The notes beneath the pieces were generated by a model, which saw only the letters and a program-made list of their open reading frames with translations, was not told the DNA's origin and did not search any database. A DNA stretch of 54,702 nucleotides, from NCBI GenBank assembly GCA_051878315.1, contig JBJEJW010000040.1, forward strand, positions 1-54,702. Reading direction: 5' to 3'. The position numbers were made by a program, and so were the translations under genes. Shown piece by piece: positions 18,617 through 26,921 of this stretch. The stretch is from W0P28-013 sp051878315. Its GTDB lineage: Bacteria; Bacteroidota; Bacteroidia; Bacteroidales; Paludibacteraceae. Within the stretch, counting starts at the first letter, position 1. Every line of letters starts with the position of its first letter.

Positions 18617-18647
18617 TTGTTTATTTCCTCGAAAAGCAGTACTTTTA
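18617..18647 (+). promoter_or_regulatory. Promoter of the lytTR operon
   Basis: TTG (18617-18619) and TACTTTTA (18640-18647) are spaced by 20 bases. The last base of the -7 box deviates from consensus (A for G), as might be expected of an activated promoter. Confidence 0.5.
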
Positions 18648-18665
18648 CACTGTTAATTTGTCCAA

Positions 18666-19034
18666 ATGACCAATAATACGCATTTAATCATATCGACATC
18701 GAATGACCTGCTACGCGTGGCAGCGAATCATATTTTGTACATTTCGTCCGATGGCAATTATAGCAATTTTTTCCAAACAGGCGGCGAAATGCGGTTAGTT
18801 ACTTTCCAATTAGGGCAACTCGAACGGATGATAGCCGATCAGTTGTCCGATGCAAGCAAAAACTTTGTACGCATCGGTAAAAGCCTGATTATCAATCTGA
18901 GCTATGTTTATTATATTCACGTCCCGAAACAGCAACTGATACTTGTCGATGCGCAGCAAAATCGTTACACGCTGTCGGCCAGTAAGGAGGCGCTGAAAGC
19001 ACTTAAAGAACTTATTGAACAACAGAAATTATGA
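18666..19034 (+). CDS. Stand-alone LytTR-type DNA-binding regulator
   Basis: A 122-residue protein made almost only of a LytTR DNA-binding domain: ILYISSDGNYSNF, MRLVTFQLGQLERMI, FVRIGKSLIINLSYVYYI and LSASKEALKALKEL cover the domain's beta strands in order. No receiver domain or sensor is attached, so any signal must come from a partner. Its stop overlaps the start of the next gene (ATGA), whose product is a membrane protein and hence a plausible partner. Candidate direct-repeat operators lie before this gene and before the WG-repeat gene. Confidence 0.88.
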   Translation: MTNNTHLIISTSNDLLRVAANHILYISSDGNYSNFFQTGGEMRLVTFQLGQLERMIADQLSDASKNFVRIGKSLIINLSYVYYIHVPKQQLILVDAQQNRYTLSASKEALKALKELIEQQKL

Positions 19035-19909
19035 TGAAAGAAGAAAACATATCCGACAGCGAAATTCGCATTATTGGGAGCGAACATCAGCAACCATCAA
19101 CATGTTTTCATTGGCAGTTTATTCTCGTCGCGCTGTTACTGCTTGCCGCCGGCGGTATAGCAGCATGGTTGCTATGGCCGACGGACCAATCCGACACGTT
19201 TGAAAACGGCGTTTTCGAACAAGAAAATACCCTCGTACAGCCAGAACATCCCATTCAGGGTTGGCTGAAAAGTTTAGACACCATCGCTGCGTGTGCAACA
19301 GCCACTCGCGACATAACCATCAACGATATTCCGCTACGCATTTATGTGCCGTTGCACAGCACGCCGCATTTAGAAGTAGGTTTTGATGTCGTGTCGCATC
19401 ACGACGAACATATTCTCATGTTTCAAGCGGCAGACATTCGTGCCGACAATCAGAAAATTGTAGGCGCATTTGTACTACGTGGCGAACCGTTGAGCCGAGG
19501 ATTAAGCAAACGCGGTTTTTGCGCCATCATCGACGGCCATGTAATAGTAGGCGTAACCGATAACTCGCCACTATTCGAGAAAGCCACCGAACAAAACGGC
19601 GATTTTTTCAGACAATATCCCTTGGTTGATAACGGGCAACTTGTCGAAAACGAGCCGAAAAACAAATCTATACGACGTGCGCTGTGCGACATCGACACAC
19701 ATATCGCCGTAGTCGAAAGTCAATCGACCGAGTCGCTACACGACTTTGCGCAAGCGCTTGTTGACCTTGGCGTTACACATGCCATCTACCTCGTTGGCAG
19801 CAATGCCATAGGCTGGTGCATCGACCTAGCAGGCAACAGCACCGCTATCGGACTTTGGGATACAAAACCGTACAAAAATATCAATTTCATCGTTTGGCCG
19901 AAACAATAG
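19031..19909 (+). CDS. Membrane-anchored phosphodiester glycosidase-like protein
   Basis: Protein of 292 residues with a short cytoplasmic tail, one membrane helix at about 26-49 (FILVALLLLAAGGIAAWLLW) and a large exterior domain. GAFVLRGEPLSRG, AIIDGHVIVGVTD and the C-terminal DIDTHIAVVESQSTESLHDFAQALVDLGVTHAIYLVGS follow the DUF2233/NAGPA-like fold of phosphodiester glycosidases; this is a family-level impression. The ATGA overlap with the LytTR gene implies joint function, perhaps envelope sensing or control of the regulator. Enzymatic activity is unproven. Confidence 0.65.
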   Translation: MMKEENISDSEIRIIGSEHQQPSTCFHWQFILVALLLLAAGGIAAWLLWPTDQSDTFENGVFEQENTLVQPEHPIQGWLKSLDTIAACATATRDITINDIPLRIYVPLHSTPHLEVGFDVVSHHDEHILMFQAADIRADNQKIVGAFVLRGEPLSRGLSKRGFCAIIDGHVIVGVTDNSPLFEKATEQNGDFFRQYPLVDNGQLVENEPKNKSIRRALCDIDTHIAVVESQSTESLHDFAQALVDLGVTHAIYLVGSNAIGWCIDLAGNSTAIGLWDTKPYKNINFIVWPKQ

Positions 19910-19948
19910 TGCCATTCGTGTTTGTACCAAATAGCGTGTACGAAGCAA

Positions 19949-19978
19949 TTTTGTACATGCTATTTTCTATTTTGTACA
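19949..19978 (+). promoter_or_regulatory. Candidate LytTR operator before the WG-repeat gene
   Basis: Perfect 9-base direct repeats TTTTGTACA at 19949-19957 and 19970-19978 with a 12-base spacer. They end 16 bases before TTG, the same geometry as the site at 18571-18600. Two further GTAC half-sites lie at 19924-19927 and 19938-19941. Confidence 0.6.
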
Positions 19979-19994
19979 TCCATGCCGAAAAGCG

Positions 19995-20025
19995 TTGCGA
20001 TCACACGCAGAAACGCTTACCTTTG
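19995..20025 (+). promoter_or_regulatory. Promoter of the WG-repeat gene
   Basis: TTG (19995-19997) and TACCTTTG (20018-20025) are spaced by exactly 20 bases. The ATG follows at 20057. Confidence 0.65.
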
Positions 20026-20056
20026 CTGCGAAAATCACATTTTAATCGTATTTATC

Positions 20057-21118
20057 ATGAAATTATTGAGTTCATTTTTCGCACAAATTCGGACACGTTT
20101 GAAAGCCTATTTGAAAAATCGTTCCTTCACAATAGGTATCTTTATTGGGTTATCAGTAGTTTTATGTATCGGCATTTATTATGCGATACGCCGTGGTCCC
20201 ACATCTCAAAAAATTATCACAACACGCCTCTACGGCGAAGAAATCGGTCGTAATGGTTTGCGCTATAAACACGGTGTGCACATTTACAATCCCACGACAG
20301 GCAAAATTCTTGTGGATAGTATCAATTGGTTGCATGTGCCAAGTGGCGATACCATCGGCATTTTGGCAAAAAACAATCGCCGTGCTTTCATCAACCTAAA
20401 CACCGCCGCACTCATTACACCGCTGGCGTATGACAAAGCGTGGCAATTTGCGTGCAATCGTGGCGTCATGTCCCGCAATGATTCACTATTCATTTTTCGC
20501 CGCGATGGGTCGCAAGTAACGACGGTCGGCATCGCCACACGCCATCAATACGAGTATCTGTTCTACAACAACCGCCTCGTGCTGTCTGTCGATGAAGACC
20601 ATGTCGGATTGATAGACACTGCCGGCACTTGGGTACTCAAACCGATATATTCGGCCATCGAAACCGCTTACCAGCAGCGTTTGTACAATACTAAATTAGG
20701 GAATGAATGTATCGTGTACGATTTTAATTTGCAACCGATTTTGCGCGGTGCGTATAAAAATATCGCAGTCGATTGGTCTGAGGGGCTTATCGCTACGGAG
20801 CACAACGGCATTCAACACCTGTTCGATTACGCAGGCAACCTCATGTATCAAGTCATTTACAAACGCATCGAACCGTTGGAATACAACACCGGCCGAAAAG
20901 ATGAGAACGACAACTATATCTATGCCGAAACCGACTGCTATATCTATGTGGACTATAACGGCAAGCGTGGTTTGATGGACAAACACTACCACATACTCAC
21001 GCCACCGCTGTTCAACGACATTGAGGCGCAAACCAAGCATGTGTTTTTTGCAACCTTTGGCGAATACGACTCCCACTTCGGCACCCTGATTGACGACCAT
21101 GGCAAAGCATTACGCTAA
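20057..21118 (+). CDS. Membrane-anchored WG-repeat protein
   Basis: Protein of 353 residues with one N-terminal membrane helix (about 24-45, FTIGIFIGLSVVLCIGIYYAI) and an exterior part built of WG-like repeats: RAFINLNTAALITPLAYDKAWQF, VGLIDTAGTWVLKPIYSAI, and RGLMDKHYHILTPPLFNDIEA. WG-repeat proteins are usually beta-propeller-like binding modules. The ATG at 20057 follows the promoter; the upstream in-frame start at 19922 would run through the operator. The shared operator suggests control by the LytTR protein upstream. Function unknown. Confidence 0.75.
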   Translation: MKLLSSFFAQIRTRLKAYLKNRSFTIGIFIGLSVVLCIGIYYAIRRGPTSQKIITTRLYGEEIGRNGLRYKHGVHIYNPTTGKILVDSINWLHVPSGDTIGILAKNNRRAFINLNTAALITPLAYDKAWQFACNRGVMSRNDSLFIFRRDGSQVTTVGIATRHQYEYLFYNNRLVLSVDEDHVGLIDTAGTWVLKPIYSAIETAYQQRLYNTKLGNECIVYDFNLQPILRGAYKNIAVDWSEGLIATEHNGIQHLFDYAGNLMYQVIYKRIEPLEYNTGRKDENDNYIYAETDCYIYVDYNGKRGLMDKHYHILTPPLFNDIEAQTKHVFFATFGEYDSHFGTLIDDHGKALR

Positions 21119-21234
21119 CCACCCGTCGCGCACAATGTCACGACCTGTCTATGTCCTTTATTTCTACCTCCCAACCCTCTTAAAGGAGAGCTATACTATG
21201 CAGTTTTAGGAAATAAGGGAATAAACACAAAAAA

Positions 21235-21258
21235 TAGGGGCGAAATATTTCGCCCCTA
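21235..21258. repeat. Perfect 24-base palindrome
   Basis: Arms TAGGGGCGAAAT and ATTTCGCCCCTA meet without a loop. It lies 117 bases after the WG-repeat gene. It could fold as a terminator-like cruciform or be a dispersed palindromic element. A second palindrome CACCAAT-T-ATTGGTG follows at 21271-21285. Confidence 0.6.
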
Positions 21259-21307
21259 CAATCATTTCATCACCAATTATTGGTGCAAGTACACAGAATT
21301 ATATTAT

Positions 21308-21481
21308 TTAATGTTTAGACCATTTGGCCATTGAGCTTTTAGGAGTTTTCCATTGCTTGACGATTTGAGCGGGTACATTCATACTACCATCCAAAGTAAT
21401 ATAGCCCTCCATAGATTCTCCATCATCCGTTAGCGTAAATGTATATTTTTTACCGGCTTCAAAAGAGGCATAATCGTCCAT
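21308..21481 (-). CDS. Small ORF of 57 residues, unknown or relic
   Basis: Begins MDDYASFEAGKKYTFTLTDD and ends in KTPKSSMAKWSKH. The composition looks like real protein, possibly the C-terminal piece of a longer beta-rich protein. The frame upstream of the ATG is closed by stops and a hairpin with a T run (21495-21537) stands just before it, so it would need its own promoter, which I do not see. It may be the tail of a deleted gene. Confidence 0.35.
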   Translation of the reverse strand: MDDYASFEAGKKYTFTLTDDGESMEGYITLDGSMNVPAQIVKQWKTPKSSMAKWSKH

Positions 21482-21494
21482 AATATACCAACAT

Positions 21495-21537
21495 AAAAAA
21501 CGCAGACCTCAAGTTGCTTATTCACAATCTGAGGTCT
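21495..21537 (-). terminator. Hairpin with T run, leftward terminator
   Basis: On the minus strand AGACCTCA and TGAGGTCT (21530-21537 and 21504-21511) form an 8-base stem followed by GCGTTTTTT. It would end a leftward transcript coming from the promoter at 21781-21811. Confidence 0.5.
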
Positions 21538-21547
21538 TCGCATTACC

Positions 21548-21663
21548 TTATAGTTCAAATAAAACAACAAGAAGCCTACGCCGATATGAAGCATGCCAAA
21601 CATGTTGGCAATAGACTTCATACCCATAGGCATCTATTGATTTACCTTGCATTTGAACTATAA
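21548..21663. repeat. 13-base inverted repeat around a 90-base core
   Basis: TTATAGTTCAAAT (21548-21560) and ATTTGAACTATAA (21651-21663) are perfect reverse complements. The core has a hydrophobic minus-strand reading frame (MKSIANMFGMLHIGVGFLLF) that I cannot assign. The stretch could be a relic of a small mobile element. The surrounding gap (21119-21902) otherwise holds no recognisable gene. Confidence 0.4.
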
Positions 21664-21780
21664 ATTTGAAAGTTGCGAAGTTCCAGATTGTTCGTGCAAA
21701 GCGTCAATAAACGCTATCTAAATATGTCCGAACCTACCCTGCTGTGAGCGATTGATTGCCCTCCGGCGTAGATTCATTGG

Positions 21781-21811
21781 CAAAGTTACAACAAAATTTT
21801 CGAATTATCAA
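21781..21811 (-). promoter_or_regulatory. Orphan leftward promoter
   Basis: On the minus strand TTG (21809-21811) and TAACTTTG (21781-21788) are spaced by 20 bases, a full Bacteroidetes promoter. No convincing gene follows; the transcript would read into the inverted repeat and the hairpin terminator. Confidence 0.45.
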
Positions 21812-21902
21812 TCAAAAAAACAGCAAAAAAACAACAAGGCAACGAACACAGCCGTGCCCATTGCCCATAACTTGCGTACGCCACTCTACTCTACATTGTG
21901 GC

Positions 21903-24509
21903 CTATTTGCCGGTAATGATGCGTTTTATCTCGTTCAGTTTATTAAGCGCTTCTATCGGCGTCAGGTTGTTGATGTCGGTGTTTTTTATCTCGTCGCGTA
22001 TTTGTGTCAGCACAGGGTCGTCGAGTTGGAAAAACGACAACTGCATTCCCTCGCGCACAGGTGCCCCTTCGAGCGATTTTCCGGCCACCACGGATTGTCG
22101 GTTGTCGGTTTCGAGTTGCACCAGTATTTCGTTGGCACGCGCTACAACCGACTTTGGCATACCGGCCAATTTCGCCACATGAATACCGAAACTATGTTCG
22201 CTACCACCCCGCACAAGTTTGCGCATGAATATCACTTTTTTGTCGAGTTCCTTTACCGAAACATTGTAGTTTTTGATGCGCGGATACGACTTTTCCATTT
22301 CGTTCAGTTCGTGATAGTGCGTTGCAAATAACGTTTTAGCATGGCAGTTGGCGCGTTCGTGTATATATTCCACAATAGCCCACGCTATGGAGATGCCGTC
22401 GTAGGTGCTGGTGCCGCGCCCGAGTTCGTCGAATAACACAAGGCTACGCGCCGAAAGGTTATTCAGTATGCTGGCCGCCTCGCTCATCTCGACCATAAAT
22501 GTTGATTCGCCGAGCGAAATATTGTCGCTGGCACCAACCCGTGTAAAAATCTTATCGACCACACCGATGGTGGCGCTATCGGCCGGCACGAAACAACCCA
22601 TTTGCGCCAACAGCACAATCAGCGCTGTCTGTCGCAACAATGCCGATTTACCGGCCATATTCGGTCCGGTGATGATGATGATTTGTTGTGTGTCGCTGTC
22701 GAGATAAACATCGTTCGGCACGTATGCCTCGCCTACAGGCAGTTGGCGTTCGATGACAGGATGCCGCCCTTGTTTGATGTCGATAATGTCGCCCTCGTTG
22801 ACGATGGGACGTTGGTAGTGATACTCCTCCGACACTTGAGCAAACGAGAGCAAACAATCGAGTTGTGCCACTATATTGCAGTCGATTTGTATGGGCGGAA
22901 TGTATTCCATGACACCCATCACCAAATCGTTGAACAAGCGTGTTTCGAGTGCAAGAATTTTTTCTTCGGCACCGAGAATTTTTTCTTCGTAGTCTTTCAG
23001 TTCCTGCGTGATGTAGCGTTCGGCTTGCGTCAGTGTCTGTTTTCGAATCCAGTCGGTCGGTACTTTGTCTTTGTAGGTATTACGCACTTCGATGTAGTAG
23101 CCGAACACATTGTTGTAACTGATTTTCAGACTTGGTATGCCTGTTGCTTCGGCCTCGCGCTGCTGTATTTGCAACAGATAATCTTTGCCCGAATAAGCAA
23201 TACGGCGCAATTCGTCGAGTTCTGCATTGATACCGTCGGCAATGACATGCCCTTTGTTGACCTGCAACGGCGGATGCTCGGCCAATTCGTTGGCAATGCG
23301 TTCGCGTATGCGAGTGCAGGGATTGAGTTGTTCGGCAAAACGTTGCAGCATAGCATTTTGCGCATTTTCGCAAATCTCTTTTATTGGTGCGACGGCCTCT
23401 AATGCAAATCGCAACTGACCCACTTCGCGCGGTGTGATACGTCCGACAGCCACTTTGGATAAGATACGTTCCAAATCGCCGATATTAGTCAGCAATTCCA
23501 TTAGAGCGTATCGTTGTTCGGGATATTTGAAGAAGTATTCTACCGCGCTCAAACGGTCGTTTATGGGTTTGACATCTTTCAGCGGGAAAGCCATCCACCG
23601 CCGCAACAAGCGGCCACCCATCGGTGTCAGCGTTTTGTCGATGACAGAACAGAGCGTACGTGCGCCTTCGTAAGCCGAGCCGAACAGTTCGAGATTGCGC
23701 ACCGTGAAACGATCGAGCCAAACAAAACGTTCGGCTTCGATGCGTGCCAGATGCGTAATATGTTTTATCTGCAAATGGTGCGTTTGGTCGAGATAGTACA
23801 AAATGGCTCCAGCAGCCACAATGCCAAGTTGCAAGTTATCAACACCGAATCCTTTCAGATTTTGCACCTCGAAATGTTTCAACAGACGGTCGTTGGCCGC
23901 TTCGGGCGTAAATACCCAATCGTCCTGCTCCTGCAAATGGAATTTTGCGGTGAACAACGCTTCCATGTCGCGGCGTTTTCCGTACTCGTACAACACCTCT
24001 TTTGGAGCAAAACTATTCAGCAATTTCTCGATATAATCGCATGAGCCTTCGCCCACAAGAAATTCGCCGGTCGAGATATCCAAAAAGGCTACGCCGGCTT
24101 GTTGTTTCGCCAAATGTACGGCTGCCAAAAAGTTGTTTTCTTTGACATCGAGTACGTTATCGTTGGTCGATACGCCGGGCGTAACAAGTTCGGTAATGCC
24201 GCGTTTCACCAATTTTTTGGTGAGTTTTGGGTCTTCGAGTTGATCGCAGATAGCCACGCGCAAACCGGCACGCACAAGTTTCGGCAAATAGGTATCGAGT
24301 GCATGATGCGGGAAACCGGCCATGGCGGGTGCTTGAGCATCTTTCCCTGAACGTTTTGTCAGTGTGATACCCAGAATTTCGGAAGCTATTTCGGCATCTT
24401 TATCGTAGGTTTCGTAAAAATCGCCGCAACGAAACAATATTATCGCGTCAGGATATTGATTCTTGACGTCAAAAAATTGCTGCATCATCGGTGTCAGTTT
24501 CGGTGGCAT
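21903..24509 (-). CDS. mutS: DNA mismatch repair protein MutS
   Basis: Mismatch recognition ATPase of 868 residues. The mismatch-binding motif GDFYE is at residues 29-33. The core and clamp domains follow, then the ATPase with Walker A GPNMAGKS, signature SLGESTFMVEM, Walker B LVLFDELGRGTST and the C-terminal GIHVAKLAGMP. Length is normal for MutS1. It is leftward and flanked by non-coding sequence on both sides, each side carrying copies of the short strings TTACCTTGCATTT and TTTGAAAGTTG. Confidence 0.97.
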   Translation of the reverse strand: MPPKLTPMMQQFFDVKNQYPDAIILFRCGDFYETYDKDAEIASEILGITLTKRSGKDAQAPAMAGFPHHALDTYLPKLVRAGLRVAICDQLEDPKLTKKLVKRGITELVTPGVSTNDNVLDVKENNFLAAVHLAKQQAGVAFLDISTGEFLVGEGSCDYIEKLLNSFAPKEVLYEYGKRRDMEALFTAKFHLQEQDDWVFTPEAANDRLLKHFEVQNLKGFGVDNLQLGIVAAGAILYYLDQTHHLQIKHITHLARIEAERFVWLDRFTVRNLELFGSAYEGARTLCSVIDKTLTPMGGRLLRRWMAFPLKDVKPINDRLSAVEYFFKYPEQRYALMELLTNIGDLERILSKVAVGRITPREVGQLRFALEAVAPIKEICENAQNAMLQRFAEQLNPCTRIRERIANELAEHPPLQVNKGHVIADGINAELDELRRIAYSGKDYLLQIQQREAEATGIPSLKISYNNVFGYYIEVRNTYKDKVPTDWIRKQTLTQAERYITQELKDYEEKILGAEEKILALETRLFNDLVMGVMEYIPPIQIDCNIVAQLDCLLSFAQVSEEYHYQRPIVNEGDIIDIKQGRHPVIERQLPVGEAYVPNDVYLDSDTQQIIIITGPNMAGKSALLRQTALIVLLAQMGCFVPADSATIGVVDKIFTRVGASDNISLGESTFMVEMSEAASILNNLSARSLVLFDELGRGTSTYDGISIAWAIVEYIHERANCHAKTLFATHYHELNEMEKSYPRIKNYNVSVKELDKKVIFMRKLVRGGSEHSFGIHVAKLAGMPKSVVARANEILVQLETDNRQSVVAGKSLEGAPVREGMQLSFFQLDDPVLTQIRDEIKNTDINNLTPIEALNKLNEIKRIITGK

Positions 24510-24581
24510 GACGTAAATGGGTCTAAAAGTCTAAAAGTTTGAAAGTTGATTGTATTGTGTGTTACCTTGCATTTACACAGT

Positions 24582-26093
24582 TTAATTGCTTCTGGCGCGT
24601 TTTATGAGGATGTTGTACACGATTTTCCAAAAATAATAGTTGTCGGCAATGAAACAACCACGTTTTTCGCACATGGTCAAATACTTCATTTCGGAGGCCT
24701 GAATTTCGTCCAGCGTTTTAGGCATATCGGCATAGAACGGCGGCAACAATCCAGGTTTGAATCGAATACGTTTTTGCTGTAATTCTTTGGAATACAGATT
24801 AAAATATTGTTGGCTCAACGGCCTCACGCCAACTAACTTCATCTCGCCGCGAAACAGATTGATGAACATTGGCAACTCGTCGAGCCAGCACCGACGCATA
24901 AACCGTCCCAAAGTCGAGATGCGGATATCGTCGGCTATTTTGCCACCATCCTGCAAATGATGATGTTCGTACATATATTGTTGCAGATATTCGGCATACG
25001 GGTGCATCGTTCGCATTTTATAAACATCGAAATAACGGCCGTTTTTGCCTATGCGTCGGAGTTTTATCAGCGGTCCATAGCGTTTGCGTACTTGTTGGTT
25101 TGGCTGTCGCAAACGCCGTGCTACGACCAGCGTATAGCCATCAATCACTTGCTGATCAAACACTTCGAACCCACAATAATACAAGCGTCCGAGCACTTCG
25201 GTTTTGGTCAGTACGCGGTTGCGCCCCTGCGTAATGTCGTAGTAAAGGCGGTTCGTCAAAAAAAGTTTCGGCACGATACGTTTCCACACAAAATCGCAGG
25301 CATAAAACAGCCATCCAAGCCCAAACGGCCACTTGTTCAAAAGACGTTGTTTGCGAGTCGAGCGCGATTCGAAACAAAACAGCACCTTGCCGGCATCCGG
25401 CAGTTTGGCATTAGCAGCACAAAACATTTTGTTGATGCCGCGAATATTGTTCAATTTTTCAAGATTGACTATCGTATCGTAACGATAATTGCGTAACGAT
25501 GTGTAGTTGAACACATTAGACGTAGCCAACACCAACGTATTCGAACTCTGAATATCGACATTTTGGCACACATACGCACCGACGGCCGGTGTCGTTTGTG
25601 CCTCAATGGCTTGCAATCGTTCAGTTATCGTATGGTCATCGATGCGATATTGCTGTTGCAGCACGGCAGCCGGCGGCCGTTCCTCGTACACACCCGGCTC
25701 TTCGTCGATGTAAGCGGCATAGTAGAATATGTGTACCAATCCGACAACCATGACATTTTGCAAAAACACGGTGCATATCAGCAACACGGTTTGCAATATC
25801 GAAAATTCGATAATTGATCCGTAGGCTAACGGCAACGACACACACATGGTAATCGCTACTGTTGTTACGAGACGCATCATCGACCGTCGATAACGGCTCT
25901 GTTTCAGCGGTCGATACTTGCCTACGCCATAACCGACACACATCCATACGGCAGCCACAATGCAAAATACGGACGTATAGCGTGCGAAAAAGAATCTGAC
26001 GGAATAATCTTTCATCAAATAGAAAGCGAACATGGCTACGCAAAAGAAGCACACATCGCCCACTAACAATTTCCATTGCGGTTTGTAAAGCAT
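24582..26093 (-). CDS. Polytopic sugar transferase (initiating phosphoglycosyl transferase, divergent)
   Basis: Probably transfers the first sugar-1-phosphate to undecaprenyl phosphate to start polysaccharide synthesis. Of 503 residues, the N-terminal 130 hold four membrane helices. The C-terminal catalytic domain shows IKLRRIGKNGRYFDVYKMRTM, DIRISTLGRFMRRCWLDELPMFINLFRGEMKLVGVRP with the catalytic Asp-Glu pair, and GLLPPFYAD. Unlike typical members I do not see the KR-FD re-entrant helix directly before the catalytic part; soluble-looking sequence stands there. First sugar unknown. Confidence 0.82.
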   Translation of the reverse strand: MLYKPQWKLLVGDVCFFCVAMFAFYLMKDYSVRFFFARYTSVFCIVAAVWMCVGYGVGKYRPLKQSRYRRSMMRLVTTVAITMCVSLPLAYGSIIEFSILQTVLLICTVFLQNVMVVGLVHIFYYAAYIDEEPGVYEERPPAAVLQQQYRIDDHTITERLQAIEAQTTPAVGAYVCQNVDIQSSNTLVLATSNVFNYTSLRNYRYDTIVNLEKLNNIRGINKMFCAANAKLPDAGKVLFCFESRSTRKQRLLNKWPFGLGWLFYACDFVWKRIVPKLFLTNRLYYDITQGRNRVLTKTEVLGRLYYCGFEVFDQQVIDGYTLVVARRLRQPNQQVRKRYGPLIKLRRIGKNGRYFDVYKMRTMHPYAEYLQQYMYEHHHLQDGGKIADDIRISTLGRFMRRCWLDELPMFINLFRGEMKLVGVRPLSQQYFNLYSKELQQKRIRFKPGLLPPFYADMPKTLDEIQASEMKYLTMCEKRGCFIADNYYFWKIVYNILIKRARSN

Positions 26094-26111
26094 GTCCGTC
26101 GAGTCGTTCGT

Positions 26112-26903
26112 TTATTTTGCGTTACACATTATCAGTAATCGTTTCACACTGTTTTTCAGATGCTGCACGCACCATTCGCGACACCATTCAGCACGATTGT
26201 TTGTCCACCGTTGCGGATGCGTTGTCATCATAATATGTGGTGGCAAGGTGCCATTGCAGGCGGCTTTCATAATGTCGTTTGTAGTACGATAGACAAGACC
26301 GCGCCGTATCCATTCATCTTGAAAACGCGGAATCTTGTCGCGCACACTGACTTTATATCCGTCCCAGCGTCGTCCGGTATCTGTCAGATAAAACACATCC
26401 GCAAAATCCGTATCGAAATAGGGCTCTCCCACGATGCCGAAGTCGCTATAACTGCACGTTTTCCACAAATCTTTGCCATCGAATCGGCTCCGTGGTGCGC
26501 CGTGCATGCAAATGGTACGCACGGGATAAAATTGGCGAAAATAGGCCAACTGTTGTGCGAAATGCGTTTGTGCTTGTACGGCATCGCCATTGCAGATGGT
26601 CATATCTTCGTAATGATAGCCTATTTCGTGTCCTAACGCCGTAATTTGCCGAATGATGTGCGGTTGATTACTTTCGGGCACCACACGAAAATAATAACTT
26701 GCTGCAATACCCATTTTTGCCTCACATTGGGCCATCAGCAAAGCATGATCGGCCTTATCGTCCACATCGTGTCGCAAAATTACATTTTTTTTGTCAGATT
26801 GCAGCGTTTTTTGACTGCAATAATCCGAAAAAGTTATGAAACGATAACCGTTTTGTTGCAATGTCCGCAACAATTGTACGTATCTGTCGCGCGTGAAGTC
26901 CAT
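26112..26903 (-). CDS. Polysaccharide deacetylase-like protein
   Basis: Protein of 263 residues with a NodB-like fold. LRHDVDDKADHALL provides the metal-binding Asp/His motif, GHEIGYHYEDM the second His motif, and MMTTHPQRW the third. No signal peptide is seen, so it would act on cytoplasmic or lipid-linked sugar intermediates. It sits 18 bases from the sugar transferase and 18 from the DUF354 gene in the same direction. Substrate unknown. Confidence 0.75.
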   Translation of the reverse strand: MDFTRDRYVQLLRTLQQNGYRFITFSDYCSQKTLQSDKKNVILRHDVDDKADHALLMAQCEAKMGIAASYYFRVVPESNQPHIIRQITALGHEIGYHYEDMTICNGDAVQAQTHFAQQLAYFRQFYPVRTICMHGAPRSRFDGKDLWKTCSYSDFGIVGEPYFDTDFADVFYLTDTGRRWDGYKVSVRDKIPRFQDEWIRRGLVYRTTNDIMKAACNGTLPPHIMMTTHPQRWTNNRAEWCREWCVQHLKNSVKRLLIMCNAK

Positions 26904-26921
26904 GGGTGGTAAGACTGTTTA

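Noticed and set aside
21430..21633. 68-codon minus-strand ORF as a membrane protein
   Set aside because: It runs across the inverted repeat and a terminator-like hairpin and has no recognisable family; treated as relic sequence instead.
22602..23402. Plus-strand ORF of 266 codons opposite mutS
   Set aside because: Shadow of mutS; no domain pattern and no promoter.
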